Below are positions 7,799 to 16,384 of a stretch of 64,000 bases of DNA, in pieces. Source of the stretch: Microbacterium sp. B35-30 (GTDB taxonomy: Bacteria; Actinomycetota; Actinomycetes; Actinomycetales; Microbacteriaceae); contig NZ_MWLQ01000021.1 of the NCBI RefSeq assembly GCF_010634855.1, positions 1-64,000 on the forward strand. Reading direction: 5' to 3'. Under the pieces are notes generated by a model. It was not told the origin of the DNA. It was given only the letters and a program-made list of their open reading frames with translations, and ran no database searches. Positions within the stretch are counted from its first letter, which is position 1. Each line of letters begins with the position of its first letter. A program made the translations under genes and the position numbers.

Positions 7799-8608
7799 AT
7801 GCCCGACGCCTACACTCACGGTCATCATGAGAGCGTCCTGCGGTCGCACCGCTGGCGCACGGCCGAGAATTCCGCCGCCTACCTGCTGCCGCATCTTCGA
7901 CCCGGTGTCTCGGTGCTCGACGTGGGAAGCGGACCGGGCTCGATCACCGCGGATCTCGCCACGCGTGTGGCGCCCGGTCGTGTCGTGGGGACGGACGCCT
8001 CCGCCGACGTCGTCGCACAGGCCGCCGCCGACCACACCGTGCCCGGTCTGTCGTTCGAGGTGGGCGATGCCTACGCCCTGCCGTACGCCGATGGCGAGTT
8101 CGACGTCGTGCACGCGCACCAGGTGCTGCAGCACGTGGACCGGCCCGTCGACATGCTGCGGGAACTCGGTCGCGTCGCGGGCGATGACGGACTCGTCGCC
8201 GCACGCGACGTCGACTACGAGGGCGTGATCTGGTACCCGCTCATCCCGGCGCTCGACGAGTGGCTCGCCCTCTACCTCACGACCCACCGGAGCGTGGCCG
8301 GAGAGCCCGCCGCTGGGCGGCGCCTGAAGGCATGGGCGCAAGAGGCCGGGCTCACCGGCATCCGTGCCACCGCGTCGCTGTGGCTGTTCGAGGACGAGTC
8401 CGACCGCGCCTGGTGGGGCGGGATGTGGGCCGATCGGGTGCTGCAGTCGGCGTTCGCCGATTCGGCGCGCGCGACGGACGCCGATGACGCGCAGCTGCAG
8501 CGCATCTCGGACGGCTGGCGGGAGTGGGCCGCCGCCGAGGACGGCTGGCTGCTGATGCCGCACGGCGAGATCCTGGCCCACGGGCCGCGTCGTCAGGCTG
8601 CCCGGTGA
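7799..8608 (+). CDS. SAM-dependent class I methyltransferase (UbiE-like)
   Basis: The protein has 269 aa. Motif I is VLDVGSGPGS (39-48), the acidic end of beta-2 is GTDAS, and post-motif II is FDVVHAHQVLQHVDRP, all typical of type-11 methyltransferases. The substrate is unknown; a small molecule is likely. The start is probably leaderless, with TAGCAT ending 6 nt before the ATG region and no Shine-Dalgarno. It overlaps the next gene by 4 nt (GTGA), so the two are translationally coupled. Confidence 0.87.
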   Translation: MPDAYTHGHHESVLRSHRWRTAENSAAYLLPHLRPGVSVLDVGSGPGSITADLATRVAPGRVVGTDASADVVAQAAADHTVPGLSFEVGDAYALPYADGEFDVVHAHQVLQHVDRPVDMLRELGRVAGDDGLVAARDVDYEGVIWYPLIPALDEWLALYLTTHRSVAGEPAAGRRLKAWAQEAGLTGIRATASLWLFEDESDRAWWGGMWADRVLQSAFADSARATDADDAQLQRISDGWREWAAAEDGWLLMPHGEILAHGPRRQAAR

Positions 8609-9087
8609 CGACGCCCGCCTCGCTCCCCGCCCGCAGCCGTCTCGTCCACGACGCCATCCGTGCCGTCGGCATCACCGGCGACATCGTCGTGCTCCCGGAT
8701 GCCGCGTCCACCGCAGCGCTGGCGGCCGCGGCCCTCGGGATCGAGGTCGGCGCGATCGCGAACAGCCTGGTCTTCTTCTGCGACGGCGCGCCGCTCCTCG
8801 TCATGACGAGCGGCGCCCACCGCGTCGACACGGCGGCGCTCGCCGAGCGTCTCGGACTCGGGAAGATCCGGCGCGCCACGCCCGAGCAGGTGCGCGAGGC
8901 GACCGGCCAGGCGATCGGTGGCGTCGCCCCCACGGGGCATCCGTCGCCGCTGCGCACCATCGTCGACGAGGACCTCGCGGGCTATCCCGAGATCTGGGCG
9001 GCCGGCGGCACTCCGCACACCGTCTTCCCGATGACCTACGACGAACTCGTGCGGCTCACGCAGGGGACCGTCGCGAAGGTCGACTGA
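8605..9087 (+). CDS. YbaK/EbsC-family (aminoacyl-tRNA deacylase-like) protein
   Basis: The protein has 160 aa and matches the YbaK/ProX domain: an N-terminal helix, the IGAIANSLVFF strand and the GGVAPTGHP loop with the nearby TYDELVRLTQG end. Members hydrolyse mischarged Cys- or Ala-tRNA(Pro) or are of unknown use. The family conserved Lys of YbaK is not obvious: the strand reads EVGAIANSLVF, where active YbaK proteins have a Lys, so a different substrate is possible. The GTG start at 8605 overlaps the methyltransferase stop, replacing a longer but unlikely upstream ATG. Confidence 0.85.
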   Translation: MTTPASLPARSRLVHDAIRAVGITGDIVVLPDAASTAALAAAALGIEVGAIANSLVFFCDGAPLLVMTSGAHRVDTAALAERLGLGKIRRATPEQVREATGQAIGGVAPTGHPSPLRTIVDEDLAGYPEIWAAGGTPHTVFPMTYDELVRLTQGTVAKVD

Positions 9088-9118
9088 GCAGGCGAACCCC
9101 CTCCGGTTGCGACGTCCC

Positions 9119-9147
9119 TTGACGGCCGGCCGCGCGTGGCGTAGATG
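9119..9147 (+). promoter_or_regulatory. Candidate promoter of the secreted carboxypeptidase
   Basis: TTGACG (9119-9124) and TAGATG (9142-9147) are spaced by 17 bp, predicting a leader of about 75 nt before the ATG at 9229. Confidence 0.4.
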
Positions 9148-9228
9148 TTGACCGTTCGTGTCGCGCCTACGGGGGAGGGATCCCGCCGCGACCCGGTCTT
9201 CGCTCACGCGTGACAAAGGGGAAGCAAC

Positions 9229-12200
9229 ATGATCCGTCAGCTCGCCGTCGCCACCACTGCAGCATTGACGCTCACGCTCCTGGCGGTGACCCCCGCCATA
9301 GCGAGTCCCGAGCCGCCCCCCGCCGAGGACGTGCTCGCGGTGTACACCGGGACGGTGGATGCCGCGGGACTGGACGCCATCGTCGACCTCGGCGTCGACC
9401 GCCACGAGGTCGTCACCACGACGAGCGACGTGCCAGGACAGGTCGGGGTGCAGGTGATCCTGAGCCCGGAGCAGGCGACGGAGCTGGCGGAAGCGGGAAC
9501 GGCCCTCGAGCAGAAGCAGCCGGGCGCGCAGCGCCGCACCCTGGCTGCGGGTGACGGGGTGTTCCGCACCTACAGCGGCGAGGGCGGCCTGCTCGAGGAG
9601 ATCATGGGCGTCGCGGCGGCGCACCCGGAGTTCGCCGAGTTCCGCGTCATCGGCGAGACGGTCCAGGGACAGGACATCGGTGCGGTCCGTGTCACCGACA
9701 ACGTCGGCAAGCAGAAGGACGGCAAGCGCCCCACGACGATCTACGTCGGCGCCCAGCACGCGCGCGAGTGGATCACGCCCGAGATGGTGCGACGCCTGCT
9801 CCACCACATCGTGACGTCGTACGGCAGCGATCCGCGCATCACCGAGATCGTCGACACCACCGAGCTGTGGTTCGTCCCGGTCGCCAACCCTGACGGGTAC
9901 GACTTCACGTTCGAAGAGGGCCGGCGCCTCTGGCGAAAGAACCTGCGTGACAACAACGGCGACGGCACGATCGGCACCGGCGACGGCGTCGACCTCAACC
10001 GCAACTTCCCGACGCGCTGGGGCTACGACAACGAAGGCTCGTCGCCCAATCCCGCGTCCGAGACGTACCGCGGACCCGCCCCGGCCTCCGAACCTGAGAC
10101 GCAGGCGCTCGACGGACTCTTCGCCGACCTCACCGCACAATTCCTCGTGAACTATCACTCGGCCGCGGAGCTGCTGCTGCACGGCATCGGCTGGCAGGTC
10201 GCCACGCCGTCCCCCGACGACGTCATCTACGAGGCGATGGTCGGGGACGACGCGAACCCGGCGGTACCCGGCTACGACCCCGACATCTCGGCCGAGCTCT
10301 ACACGACCAACGGCGACACCGACACGCACGCGCAGGAGGCGTACGGCACGCTCGGCTTCACGCCGGAGATGGCGACATGCGAGTCGGCCTCGAACTCGGT
10401 GCCCGACGACGAGTGGGAGGCGGCGGACTGCGACAGCGGCTTCAACTTCCCCGACGACGAGGACCTCATCCAGGCGGAATTCGAGAAGAACATCCCCTTC
10501 GCCCTCGCCGTCGCCGAATCCGCGAAGGACCCGAACGACCCGGTGTCGGTCGTCGGGCGCGACGCCGAGGATTTCCGCGTCGACTCCTTCGCGGTGTCGT
10601 ACGGCGACCCGCAGACGGTGGCGGTGTGGGCCAAGCGCGACATGGTGCACAAGGTCGCGAACTACCGCATCAACGGCGGTCGCACGCAGGTCGTCCCGGT
10701 GAAGGAGTGGGAGGGCGGTGAGCGCTACGGCGACGAGAACGTCGACTACTACGGCGAGTACCGCGCGAAGATCACGGGGACCGAGCCTGGCGACACCGTC
10801 GAGGTGTGGTTCAGCGCGCGACCGTCGGGGCGCGACATCGCCGCCGACCACTCCGTCAAGCGGATCGAGAGCGAGCACTTCACGTACCAGGTCGCACAGG
10901 ACAGCGGGAACTCGGTGCTCGTGATCGCCAACGAGGACTACACGGGCGTCAACCCCGAGGAGACCCCGACCGGCACGGGACCGAAGTATCTCGATGAGCA
11001 CCTCGCCGCGCTCGAGGCGAACGGCGTGACAGCGGATGTGTGGGATGTCGACGCCAGCGGCGTTCCACACGACCTGGGTGTGCTGAGCCACTACGACTCG
11101 GCGCTCTGGTACCTCGGCGACAACCGCCTGACGCAGGATCCGGAGGACGTGCTCACCGAGACGTACGCATTCGGCGAGCTCACCGATCTCTCGGTCGCCG
11201 AACGGCAGCAGTACCTCACCATCGCCGTTCGAGACTTCCTGAACGAGGGCGGCGAGCTGGCGCTCGCGGGCGAGACGGCGGCCTACTACGGTCAGCTGGG
11301 CGGGGCGCTCGGCGGCATCTACTACGGCCTCGACGGCGCGCCCGACCAGGACTGCGTGGTGACGTCGGACTTCTTCGCCGACTGCCTGCTGCTGGCCGAC
11401 GACTTCACCCAGTACTGGCTCGGCGCCTACGACCGCACCCCGGTGGCGGCGGCCGGCATCCGCGGCACCGCGGCCCCCCTCGAGGGGCTGGAGGCGCTGT
11501 TCGGCGGACCGGCGACCGTGGACAACCCGATCGACGAGCTCGGTCAGTTCACACCGACGAGCGATGTTCTGCCGGTGGCGGAGTTCCCGCAGTTCGAGAG
11601 CTGGGCTGCCGCCGAGTACCAGAGCCCGTCTGGTCCGTTCATTCCCATCGAGGGCGAATGGGCGATGTTCGCCCCCCACATCGACGATGGCTATCAGCGG
11701 CTGTCGCGGACCTTTGCCGTGCCCGAGCTGGCGGCGGGGAGCACGGCGACGTTCGACGCGCAGATCTCGTACTGGACGGAACTCGGCTACGACCACGTCA
11801 TCGTCGAGGCGCGTGCTGCGGGAACCGACGTCTGGACGACGCTTCCCGATCTGAACGGGGGGACCTCGAACGTTCCCCCAGCCGAGTGCGAGGCGGGCTT
11901 CTTCGTCTCCGAGCACCCGCAGCTCGCGAACTACCTCACTCTGCCCACGGGTGCCGGTCCCTGCACCCCGACCGGTACGACGGGGGAGTGGAACTCCTTC
12001 ACCGGCAACTCGGGCGGGTGGACGCCGGTCTCGTTCGACCTGTCGGCGTACGCCGGCGAAGAGGTCGAGATCGTCGTCAGCTACGTGACCGACCCCTTCA
12101 CCGGTGACGTCGGCCTGATGGTCGACGACACGGCGCTGGTGATCGACGGGACGGCGACCGAGGCGGAGGGCTTCGAGTCCGGCACGGGGGCATGGACGGT

Positions 12201-12387
12201 TCCCGGGGCGCCCGAGACGAGCCCTGGCAACGCGAGCGACTTCACGCGCTACGACGCCGCGGGTCCGTTCTACAGTGCGACGGCGACACCCGCGACGCTG
12301 CTCTTCGGCTTCGGATTGGAGCAGCTGGACTCGGATGCGGCCCGAGCGGAGGTGGTCGGCAGGATCCTCGCCCACTTCGCGGATTAA
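9229..12387 (+). CDS. Secreted M14-family zinc carboxypeptidase with C-terminal immune-inhibitor-A-like region
   Basis: The protein has 1052 aa. A Sec signal peptide (residues 1-26, ending AIAS) is followed by a propeptide-like segment (about 27-115). The M14 catalytic domain (about 115-425) has the zinc set HARE (His177, Glu180) and His310 (NYHSAAE), and the catalytic Glu380 in GFTPEMAT; DLNRNFPTRWG is the substrate-binding Asn-Arg segment. The remaining 600 residues resemble the beta-sandwich region of immune inhibitor A-type peptidases (WTELGYDHVIVEA, SFDLSAYAGEEVEI) and have no own catalytic motif visible. It probably removes C-terminal residues from peptides outside the cell. No cell-wall anchor is seen. 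The Shine-Dalgarno GGGGAA precedes ATG 9229. The last codons GCG GAT TAA are iterated downstream. Confidence 0.93.
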   Translation: MIRQLAVATTAALTLTLLAVTPAIASPEPPPAEDVLAVYTGTVDAAGLDAIVDLGVDRHEVVTTTSDVPGQVGVQVILSPEQATELAEAGTALEQKQPGAQRRTLAAGDGVFRTYSGEGGLLEEIMGVAAAHPEFAEFRVIGETVQGQDIGAVRVTDNVGKQKDGKRPTTIYVGAQHAREWITPEMVRRLLHHIVTSYGSDPRITEIVDTTELWFVPVANPDGYDFTFEEGRRLWRKNLRDNNGDGTIGTGDGVDLNRNFPTRWGYDNEGSSPNPASETYRGPAPASEPETQALDGLFADLTAQFLVNYHSAAELLLHGIGWQVATPSPDDVIYEAMVGDDANPAVPGYDPDISAELYTTNGDTDTHAQEAYGTLGFTPEMATCESASNSVPDDEWEAADCDSGFNFPDDEDLIQAEFEKNIPFALAVAESAKDPNDPVSVVGRDAEDFRVDSFAVSYGDPQTVAVWAKRDMVHKVANYRINGGRTQVVPVKEWEGGERYGDENVDYYGEYRAKITGTEPGDTVEVWFSARPSGRDIAADHSVKRIESEHFTYQVAQDSGNSVLVIANEDYTGVNPEETPTGTGPKYLDEHLAALEANGVTADVWDVDASGVPHDLGVLSHYDSALWYLGDNRLTQDPEDVLTETYAFGELTDLSVAERQQYLTIAVRDFLNEGGELALAGETAAYYGQLGGALGGIYYGLDGAPDQDCVVTSDFFADCLLLADDFTQYWLGAYDRTPVAAAGIRGTAAPLEGLEALFGGPATVDNPIDELGQFTPTSDVLPVAEFPQFESWAAAEYQSPSGPFIPIEGEWAMFAPHIDDGYQRLSRTFAVPELAAGSTATFDAQISYWTELGYDHVIVEARAAGTDVWTTLPDLNGGTSNVPPAECEAGFFVSEHPQLANYLTLPTGAGPCTPTGTTGEWNSFTGNSGGWTPVSFDLSAYAGEEVEIVVSYVTDPFTGDVGLMVDDTALVIDGTATEAEGFESGTGAWTVPGAPETSPGNASDFTRYDAAGPFYSATATPATLLFGFGLEQLDSDAARAEVVGRILAHFAD

Positions 12388-12455
12388 CTCAGGAGGGGCG
12401 GATTGACTCAGGAGGGGCGGATTGACTCAGGAGGGGCGGATTGACTCAGGAGGGA
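12379..12455. repeat. 19-bp tandem array repeating the carboxypeptidase stop-codon region
   Basis: The gene ends GCGGATTAA (stop 12385-12387) followed by CTCAGGAGG; three further copies of GGCGGATTGACTCAGGAGG follow, with in-phase-of-unit stops at 12404, 12423 and 12442. Each copy therefore repeats Ala-Asp-stop, with TGA in place of TAA. The array fills the 74 bp between convergent genes. Confidence 0.9.
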
Positions 12456-12461
12456 TCGGGC

Positions 12462-13277
12462 TCAGGTGCGTCGGCTGCGTCCGATGCGCCGCTCGAGCTC
12501 GTCCGAGGCGGCACGGGCCGCGGAGGCCAGTGCCGACGGGAGATCGGCGTCCGGGCGCTCGTCCGCCGACCACGTGAGCGCGACCGCGGCCGCGGGCCAG
12601 CCCGCGTGGTCGCGCACCACCACGCCGATCGATCGCGTGCCGAGGGTGACCTCGCCGTCCTCGACCGCGTAGCCGCGATCGCGCACCTCCCGCAGCACGT
12701 CGCGCAGCTCGCCGGGCCGGCGGGGACCGCGGCCGGTGCGGTCGGCGAAGGCCGCGGCATCCGGGAACAGCGCCCGCACCTGCTCGCGCGGCAGCGCCGC
12801 GAGCATCGCCCGGCCAGTCGCCGTGAGGTGCGCGGGCAGGCGGACCCCGACGTCCGTCACGAGTGCGGGCCGCCGCGGCGCCCGCTCCTCGACGATGTAC
12901 AGCACGTCGCGGCCGTGCATCACGGCGAGGTGCGCGCTCTCGCCCACTCGATCGACGAGGTCGGCCAGCACGGGACGCCCGAGACGCGCCAGCGGCTCCT
13001 GTCGGGAGTAGCCGCCCGCCAGTTCGAATGCGGCGATTCCGAGGCCCCACCGTCGCTCCTCCGGCAGGTGCACGACGAACTGGTGCTCCTGCAGGGTCGC
13101 AAGCAGGTGGTAGACGGTGGAGCGCGGGATCTCGAGCGCCGTCGCGATCGAGCGCGCGGGGGCGGGACCGCGCTGGCGCGCCAGGAACGAGAGGATCCGC
13201 AGCGTCTGGTCGGCGGCGGGCACCTGCGGGCGCGTTTCCGAGACCCGGTCGGGGAGAGGCGATGCGGTGTCTGGCAT
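12462..13277 (-). CDS. IclR-family transcriptional regulator (probable hut regulator)
   Basis: The protein has 271 aa from ATG 13277 (a GTG three codons upstream, 13286, is the other option; neither has a good Shine-Dalgarno). The N-terminal winged helix (about 22-80: LRILSFLARQ, SIATALEIPRSTVYHLLATL) and the C-terminal IclR effector domain (LTATGRAMLAAL, RGYAVEDGEVTLGTRSIGV) are complete. It is divergent from hutH with only 61 bp between the starts, so it probably controls histidine degradation in response to a ligand such as urocanate. The ligand is inference from context. Confidence 0.88.
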   Translation of the reverse strand: MPDTASPLPDRVSETRPQVPAADQTLRILSFLARQRGPAPARSIATALEIPRSTVYHLLATLQEHQFVVHLPEERRWGLGIAAFELAGGYSRQEPLARLGRPVLADLVDRVGESAHLAVMHGRDVLYIVEERAPRRPALVTDVGVRLPAHLTATGRAMLAALPREQVRALFPDAAAFADRTGRGPRRPGELRDVLREVRDRGYAVEDGEVTLGTRSIGVVVRDHAGWPAAAVALTWSADERPDADLPSALASAARAASDELERRIGRSRRT

Positions 13278-13338
13278 GACAGACACAGGATGTCACGACC
13301 CGCTGTTGCGCGACAGTACCGCGGTGTGGAATCGGAGC
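13278..13338. promoter_or_regulatory. iclR-hutH divergent control region
   Basis: The short region contains TGACA and TGTCA arms 9 bp apart (13278-13296) and a GCGCGACAGTACCGCGG stretch, offering room for one operator controlling both genes. Shine-Dalgarno GGAG for hutH lies at 13334-13337. The operator assignment is weak. Confidence 0.3.
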
Positions 13339-14931
13339 ATGACCGCCGTCACACCCTCTCCCGCGAGCGCTGCCGCGAGCCACACCCCGGCCGACAGCGC
13401 GCCCGTCACCGTCGGTGCGGCGCCGCTGAGCCCCGCCGACCTCGTCGCCGTCGCACGCCATGGGGCACACGTCGTCGTCGCCCCCGAAGCTCTCGCCCGC
13501 GTCGCCGCCGCGAGGGCGCTCGTCGAGGGTCTCGCCGACGACCCCGAGCCGCACTACGGCATCTCGACGGGCTTCGGCGCCCTCGCCACGACCTTCATCG
13601 CACCCGAGCGACGCGTGCAGCTGCAGGCGAGCCTCATCCGCTCGCACGCGGCCGGCACCGGGCCCGAGGTGGAGCGCGAAGTCGTGCGCGCCCTCATGCT
13701 GCTGCGCCTGCAGACCCTCACCACCGGCCACACAGGCGTGCGCCCGGTCCTCGTCGAGACGTACGCGGCCATGCTCAACGCGGGAATCACGCCCATCGTT
13801 CGCGAGTACGGCTCGCTCGGCTGCTCGGGCGACCTCGCCCCGCTGTCGCACGTGGCGCTCGCCGCGATGGGCGAGGGGCGCGTCCGCAACGCCGACGGCG
13901 ACGAGGTCGACGCGGCCGACGCGCTGGCGGCGGCTGGCCTCGCCCCTCTCGTCCTGCGTGAGAAGGAGGGGCTCGCGCTCATCAACGGCACCGACGGCAT
14001 GCTCGGGATGCTGCTGCTGGCCCTTCACGACATCTCGCTGCTGCTCGACACGGCGGACGTCGCCGCGGCCATGTCGGTCGAGTCTCAGCTCGGCACCGAC
14101 GCGGTCTTCGCCGCCGACCTTCAGGCACTGCGCCCGCAGGTGGGCCAGGCGGTGTCGGCCGCGAACCTGCGCGCCGTGCTGGCCGGTTCGCCGATCGTGG
14201 CGTCTCACCGCGACCCGGCCGTCTGCACACGGGTGCAGGACGCGTACTCGCTGCGCTGCTCGCCGCAGGTGCACGGCGCGGCGCGCGACACCGCAGACCA
14301 CGCGCTCATGATCGCCTCGCGCGAGCTCGCCGCAGCGGTCGACAACCCGGTCATCACCGACGACGGGCGCGTCGAGTCCAACGGCAACTTCCACGGCGCG
14401 CCCGTGGCGTACGTGCTCGACTTCCTCGCGATCGCCGTGGCCGACGTCGCCTCGATCTCGGAGCGCCGCACCGACCGCGCCCTCGACCCGGCCCGCAGCA
14501 ACGGGCTGCCGCCCTTCCTCGCGCACGAGGTGGGCGTCGACTCGGGCTTCATGATCGCCCAGTACGCCGCGGCGGGGATCGTCTCGGAGCTGAAGCGACT
14601 CGCCGTTCCGGCATCCGTCGACTCCATCCCGTCATCGGCGATGCAGGAGGACCACGTGTCGATGGGATGGGCTGCCGCGCGCAAGCTGCGCCGCGCGATC
14701 GACGGGCTCTCCCGCGTCATCGCCATCGAGGTGCTGACGGCCGCGCGCGCCCTCGACCTGCGGGCGCCGCTGCACCCCGGCCCCGCCACCGGCGCCGTGC
14801 GCGACCTCGTGCGCACCGTGGCCGGCGGTCCCGGCCCCGACCGCTACCTGTCGCCCGAGATCGAGGCGATGACCGCGCTCGTCGCCGCGGGCGCGGTGGC
14901 GGACGCGGCCTTCGCGCACATCCCGAACTGA
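13339..14931 (+). CDS. hutH: Histidine ammonia-lyase
   Basis: The protein has 530 aa, slightly long for HAL because of a 25-residue Ala/Pro-rich head. It converts L-histidine to trans-urocanate and ammonia. The cofactor triad is Cys162-Ser163-Gly164 inside GSLGCSGDLAPLSH; the cyclised MIO group usually arises from Ala-Ser-Gly, and the Cys variant is compatible with it. YGISTGFG (near residue 75), the QDAYSLRCSPQVHG segment and SNGNFHG are all present. The start ATG 13339 has GGAG 5 nt upstream. No hutU, hutI or other hut gene is in the window, so the pathway is completed elsewhere or HAL serves another role. Confidence 0.93.
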   Translation: MTAVTPSPASAAASHTPADSAPVTVGAAPLSPADLVAVARHGAHVVVAPEALARVAAARALVEGLADDPEPHYGISTGFGALATTFIAPERRVQLQASLIRSHAAGTGPEVEREVVRALMLLRLQTLTTGHTGVRPVLVETYAAMLNAGITPIVREYGSLGCSGDLAPLSHVALAAMGEGRVRNADGDEVDAADALAAAGLAPLVLREKEGLALINGTDGMLGMLLLALHDISLLLDTADVAAAMSVESQLGTDAVFAADLQALRPQVGQAVSAANLRAVLAGSPIVASHRDPAVCTRVQDAYSLRCSPQVHGAARDTADHALMIASRELAAAVDNPVITDDGRVESNGNFHGAPVAYVLDFLAIAVADVASISERRTDRALDPARSNGLPPFLAHEVGVDSGFMIAQYAAAGIVSELKRLAVPASVDSIPSSAMQEDHVSMGWAAARKLRRAIDGLSRVIAIEVLTAARALDLRAPLHPGPATGAVRDLVRTVAGGPGPDRYLSPEIEAMTALVAAGAVADAAFAHIPN

Positions 14932-14963
14932 CGGCGCGCCTCGGCGGAGTGTGGGGTTTCGCG

Positions 14964-15244
14964 TCAGGCAAGCAGGCGGTTCGCGATGCGCAGCCAGGGG
15001 AGCGAGGCGTCGGGGCGCGAGGCGGGTCGGCGTCAGGCGAGCCGGCGGTTCGCGACGCGCAGCCAGGGGAGCGAGGCATCGGGGCGCCTCGGCGAGGGGC
15101 GAGTTCGGCGTCAGGCGAGCCGGCGGTTCGCGACGCGCAGCCAGGGGAGCGAGGCGTCGGGGCGCCTCGGCGAGGGGCGAGTTCGGCGTCAGGCGAGCAG
15201 GCGGTTCGCGATGCGCAGCCAGGGGAGCGAGGCGTCGGGGCGCG
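14964..15244. repeat. 78-bp tandem array made of the 3' end of the HD-domain gene
   Basis: Minus-strand stop codons TCA occur at 15189 (real gene end), 15111, 15033 and 14964: steps of 78, 78 and 69 bp. Each unit carries about 55 bp matching the gene's last 18 codons (PDASLPWLRIANRLLA-stop). The farthest copy encodes the same last ten residues with a synonymous change; the middle two read WLRVANRRLA-stop. The remainder of each unit is a GC-rich linker (GCCTCGGCGAGGGGCGAG). The array occupies nearly all of the space between hutH and the HD gene. Confidence 0.93.
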
Positions 15245-15836
15245 CCGCCGCGCCGCGCGCATCGCCGTCGCAGCGCACCACGACAGCCCACTCTTCGAGG
15301 GAGGTGCCCGCGCCCTCGAGGCGCCGCACCAGTCGGCGCACCGCCTTCGGGGTCGGCTCGCCGCTCACCGAGACGTGCACCATATGCGTCGCGACGATCT
15401 CGGCCACCGCACGCACGAGCGGGGACGGCAGTTGCAGGCGCCGACCCAGCGCGAGCGCGATCTCGGCGCCGCGCTCGGCATGACCGTATGACGTGATGCG
15501 GCCGTTTCGCGGCCTCGTGGTGTCGGGCTTGCCGATGTCGTGCCACAGCGCGGCCAGCACGAGGCGCTCGCGGAGGTCGGGGGAGAGCCCCTCCCGCTCG
15601 GCATGCCGAGCCGCCAGGTCGGCCGCCCACAGCGAATGCACGAGCACATCACCCTCGGGATGCCACGCCGGATCCTGCGGCGTGGCGGCGAGCGCCGCGT
15701 GCTCGGGGACCTCGTCGATGAGCCCGTCGGCGCGCAGCGCGGCCGACGGGCTGGCACTCTCGCGCAGGACGGTCCGCAGCATGCGGCCGCGTTCGGCGTC
15801 GGTGCGTCCGGCGGTGGGTGTTTCGCCGGCGGTCAT
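15189..15836 (-). CDS. HD-domain phosphohydrolase
   Basis: The protein has 215 aa. The HD metal set is visible: His67 (VLVHSLW), His99-Asp100 (WHDIGKPDTT), His119 (GHAERG) and a later VATHM. The layout resembles the HD half of bacterial tRNA nucleotidyltransferases, but no nucleotidyltransferase domain is present, so it is a stand-alone hydrolase of unknown phosphoester. The ATG at 15836 is the last of three ATGs spaced 8 bp apart by a small repeat (15833-15856), which puts the upstream ATGs in other frames. Confidence 0.85.
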   Translation of the reverse strand: MTAGETPTAGRTDAERGRMLRTVLRESASPSAALRADGLIDEVPEHAALAATPQDPAWHPEGDVLVHSLWAADLAARHAEREGLSPDLRERLVLAALWHDIGKPDTTRPRNGRITSYGHAERGAEIALALGRRLQLPSPLVRAVAEIVATHMVHVSVSGEPTPKAVRRLVRRLEGAGTSLEEWAVVVRCDGDARGAAARPDASLPWLRIANRLLA

Positions 15837-15869
15837 CGGGTCATCGGGTCATCGGGTCGGGTCACCGGG
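15833..15869. repeat. 8-bp repeat between SixA-like and HD genes
   Basis: Three exact copies of TCATCGGG (15833, 15841, 15849) are followed by a shortened copy and TCACCGGG at 15862, which contains the stop codon of the SixA-like gene. The first copy holds the HD-gene start codon. Slippage by one unit would change spacing to any ribosome site upstream. Confidence 0.8.
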
Positions 15870-16332
15870 GCTTCTCGAACGTCCACTCGTCGGGATCGAG
15901 CGCCGAAGCGACGTCCCAGTCGTCGACCCCCCACGTGAACGTGGCGACGGCGCACGTCGGCATGTGGCTGATGGCGTCGTCGGAGAGATGGGCGGCGAGC
16001 ACGCTCATCCCCGGGTCGTGCGCGACGAGCACGACCGCGGAGGCGCGTGTGGCGACCGCCGCGGCCAGCAGCGCGCGGGCGGGCGCGCCGTACAGTTCGG
16101 GATCGAGCGAGACCGCCACGCCGAGCTCCGACGCGAACGCCTCGGCCGTGGTGCGGGCGCGCAGCGCCGTGCTCGAGAGGATCAGGTCGGGGCGGAAGCC
16201 CGACTCGGCCAGCTGACGCGCCATGCGCGGCGCGTCGCGCATGCCGCGGTCGTTGAGCGGCCGGTCATGGTCGTCGAGCCCCGGATCGCCCCAGTCCGAC
16301 TTCGCATGCCGCACCAGCGCGAGCCTGATCAT
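15862..16332 (-). CDS. SixA-like histidine phosphatase
   Basis: The protein has 156 aa and belongs to the histidine phosphatase (RHG/PGM) superfamily. The active-site signature is LVRHAKSDW (His9) at the N-terminus, with the second His in LVAHDPGMS; Arg in RTTAEAF helps bind phosphate. SixA proteins dephosphorylate phosphohistidine on signalling or PTS proteins; the substrate here is unknown. ATG 16332 is preceded by GAAAGG. The frame is open further upstream but that part is not conserved. Confidence 0.88.
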   Translation of the reverse strand: MIRLALVRHAKSDWGDPGLDDHDRPLNDRGMRDAPRMARQLAESGFRPDLILSSTALRARTTAEAFASELGVAVSLDPELYGAPARALLAAAVATRASAVVLVAHDPGMSVLAAHLSDDAISHMPTCAVATFTWGVDDWDVASALDPDEWTFEKPR

Positions 16333-16384
16333 GACGCCGCCTTTCGGGATGCACGTGCCCTCACCCCACGACGCTACCGGCCCG

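Noticed and set aside
8593..12375. 1260-codon open frame on the minus strand
   Set aside because: It is antisense to the secreted carboxypeptidase, which has a signal peptide and complete zinc site. The translation is Arg/Val/Asp-rich without motifs; it is a high-GC codon-position shadow.
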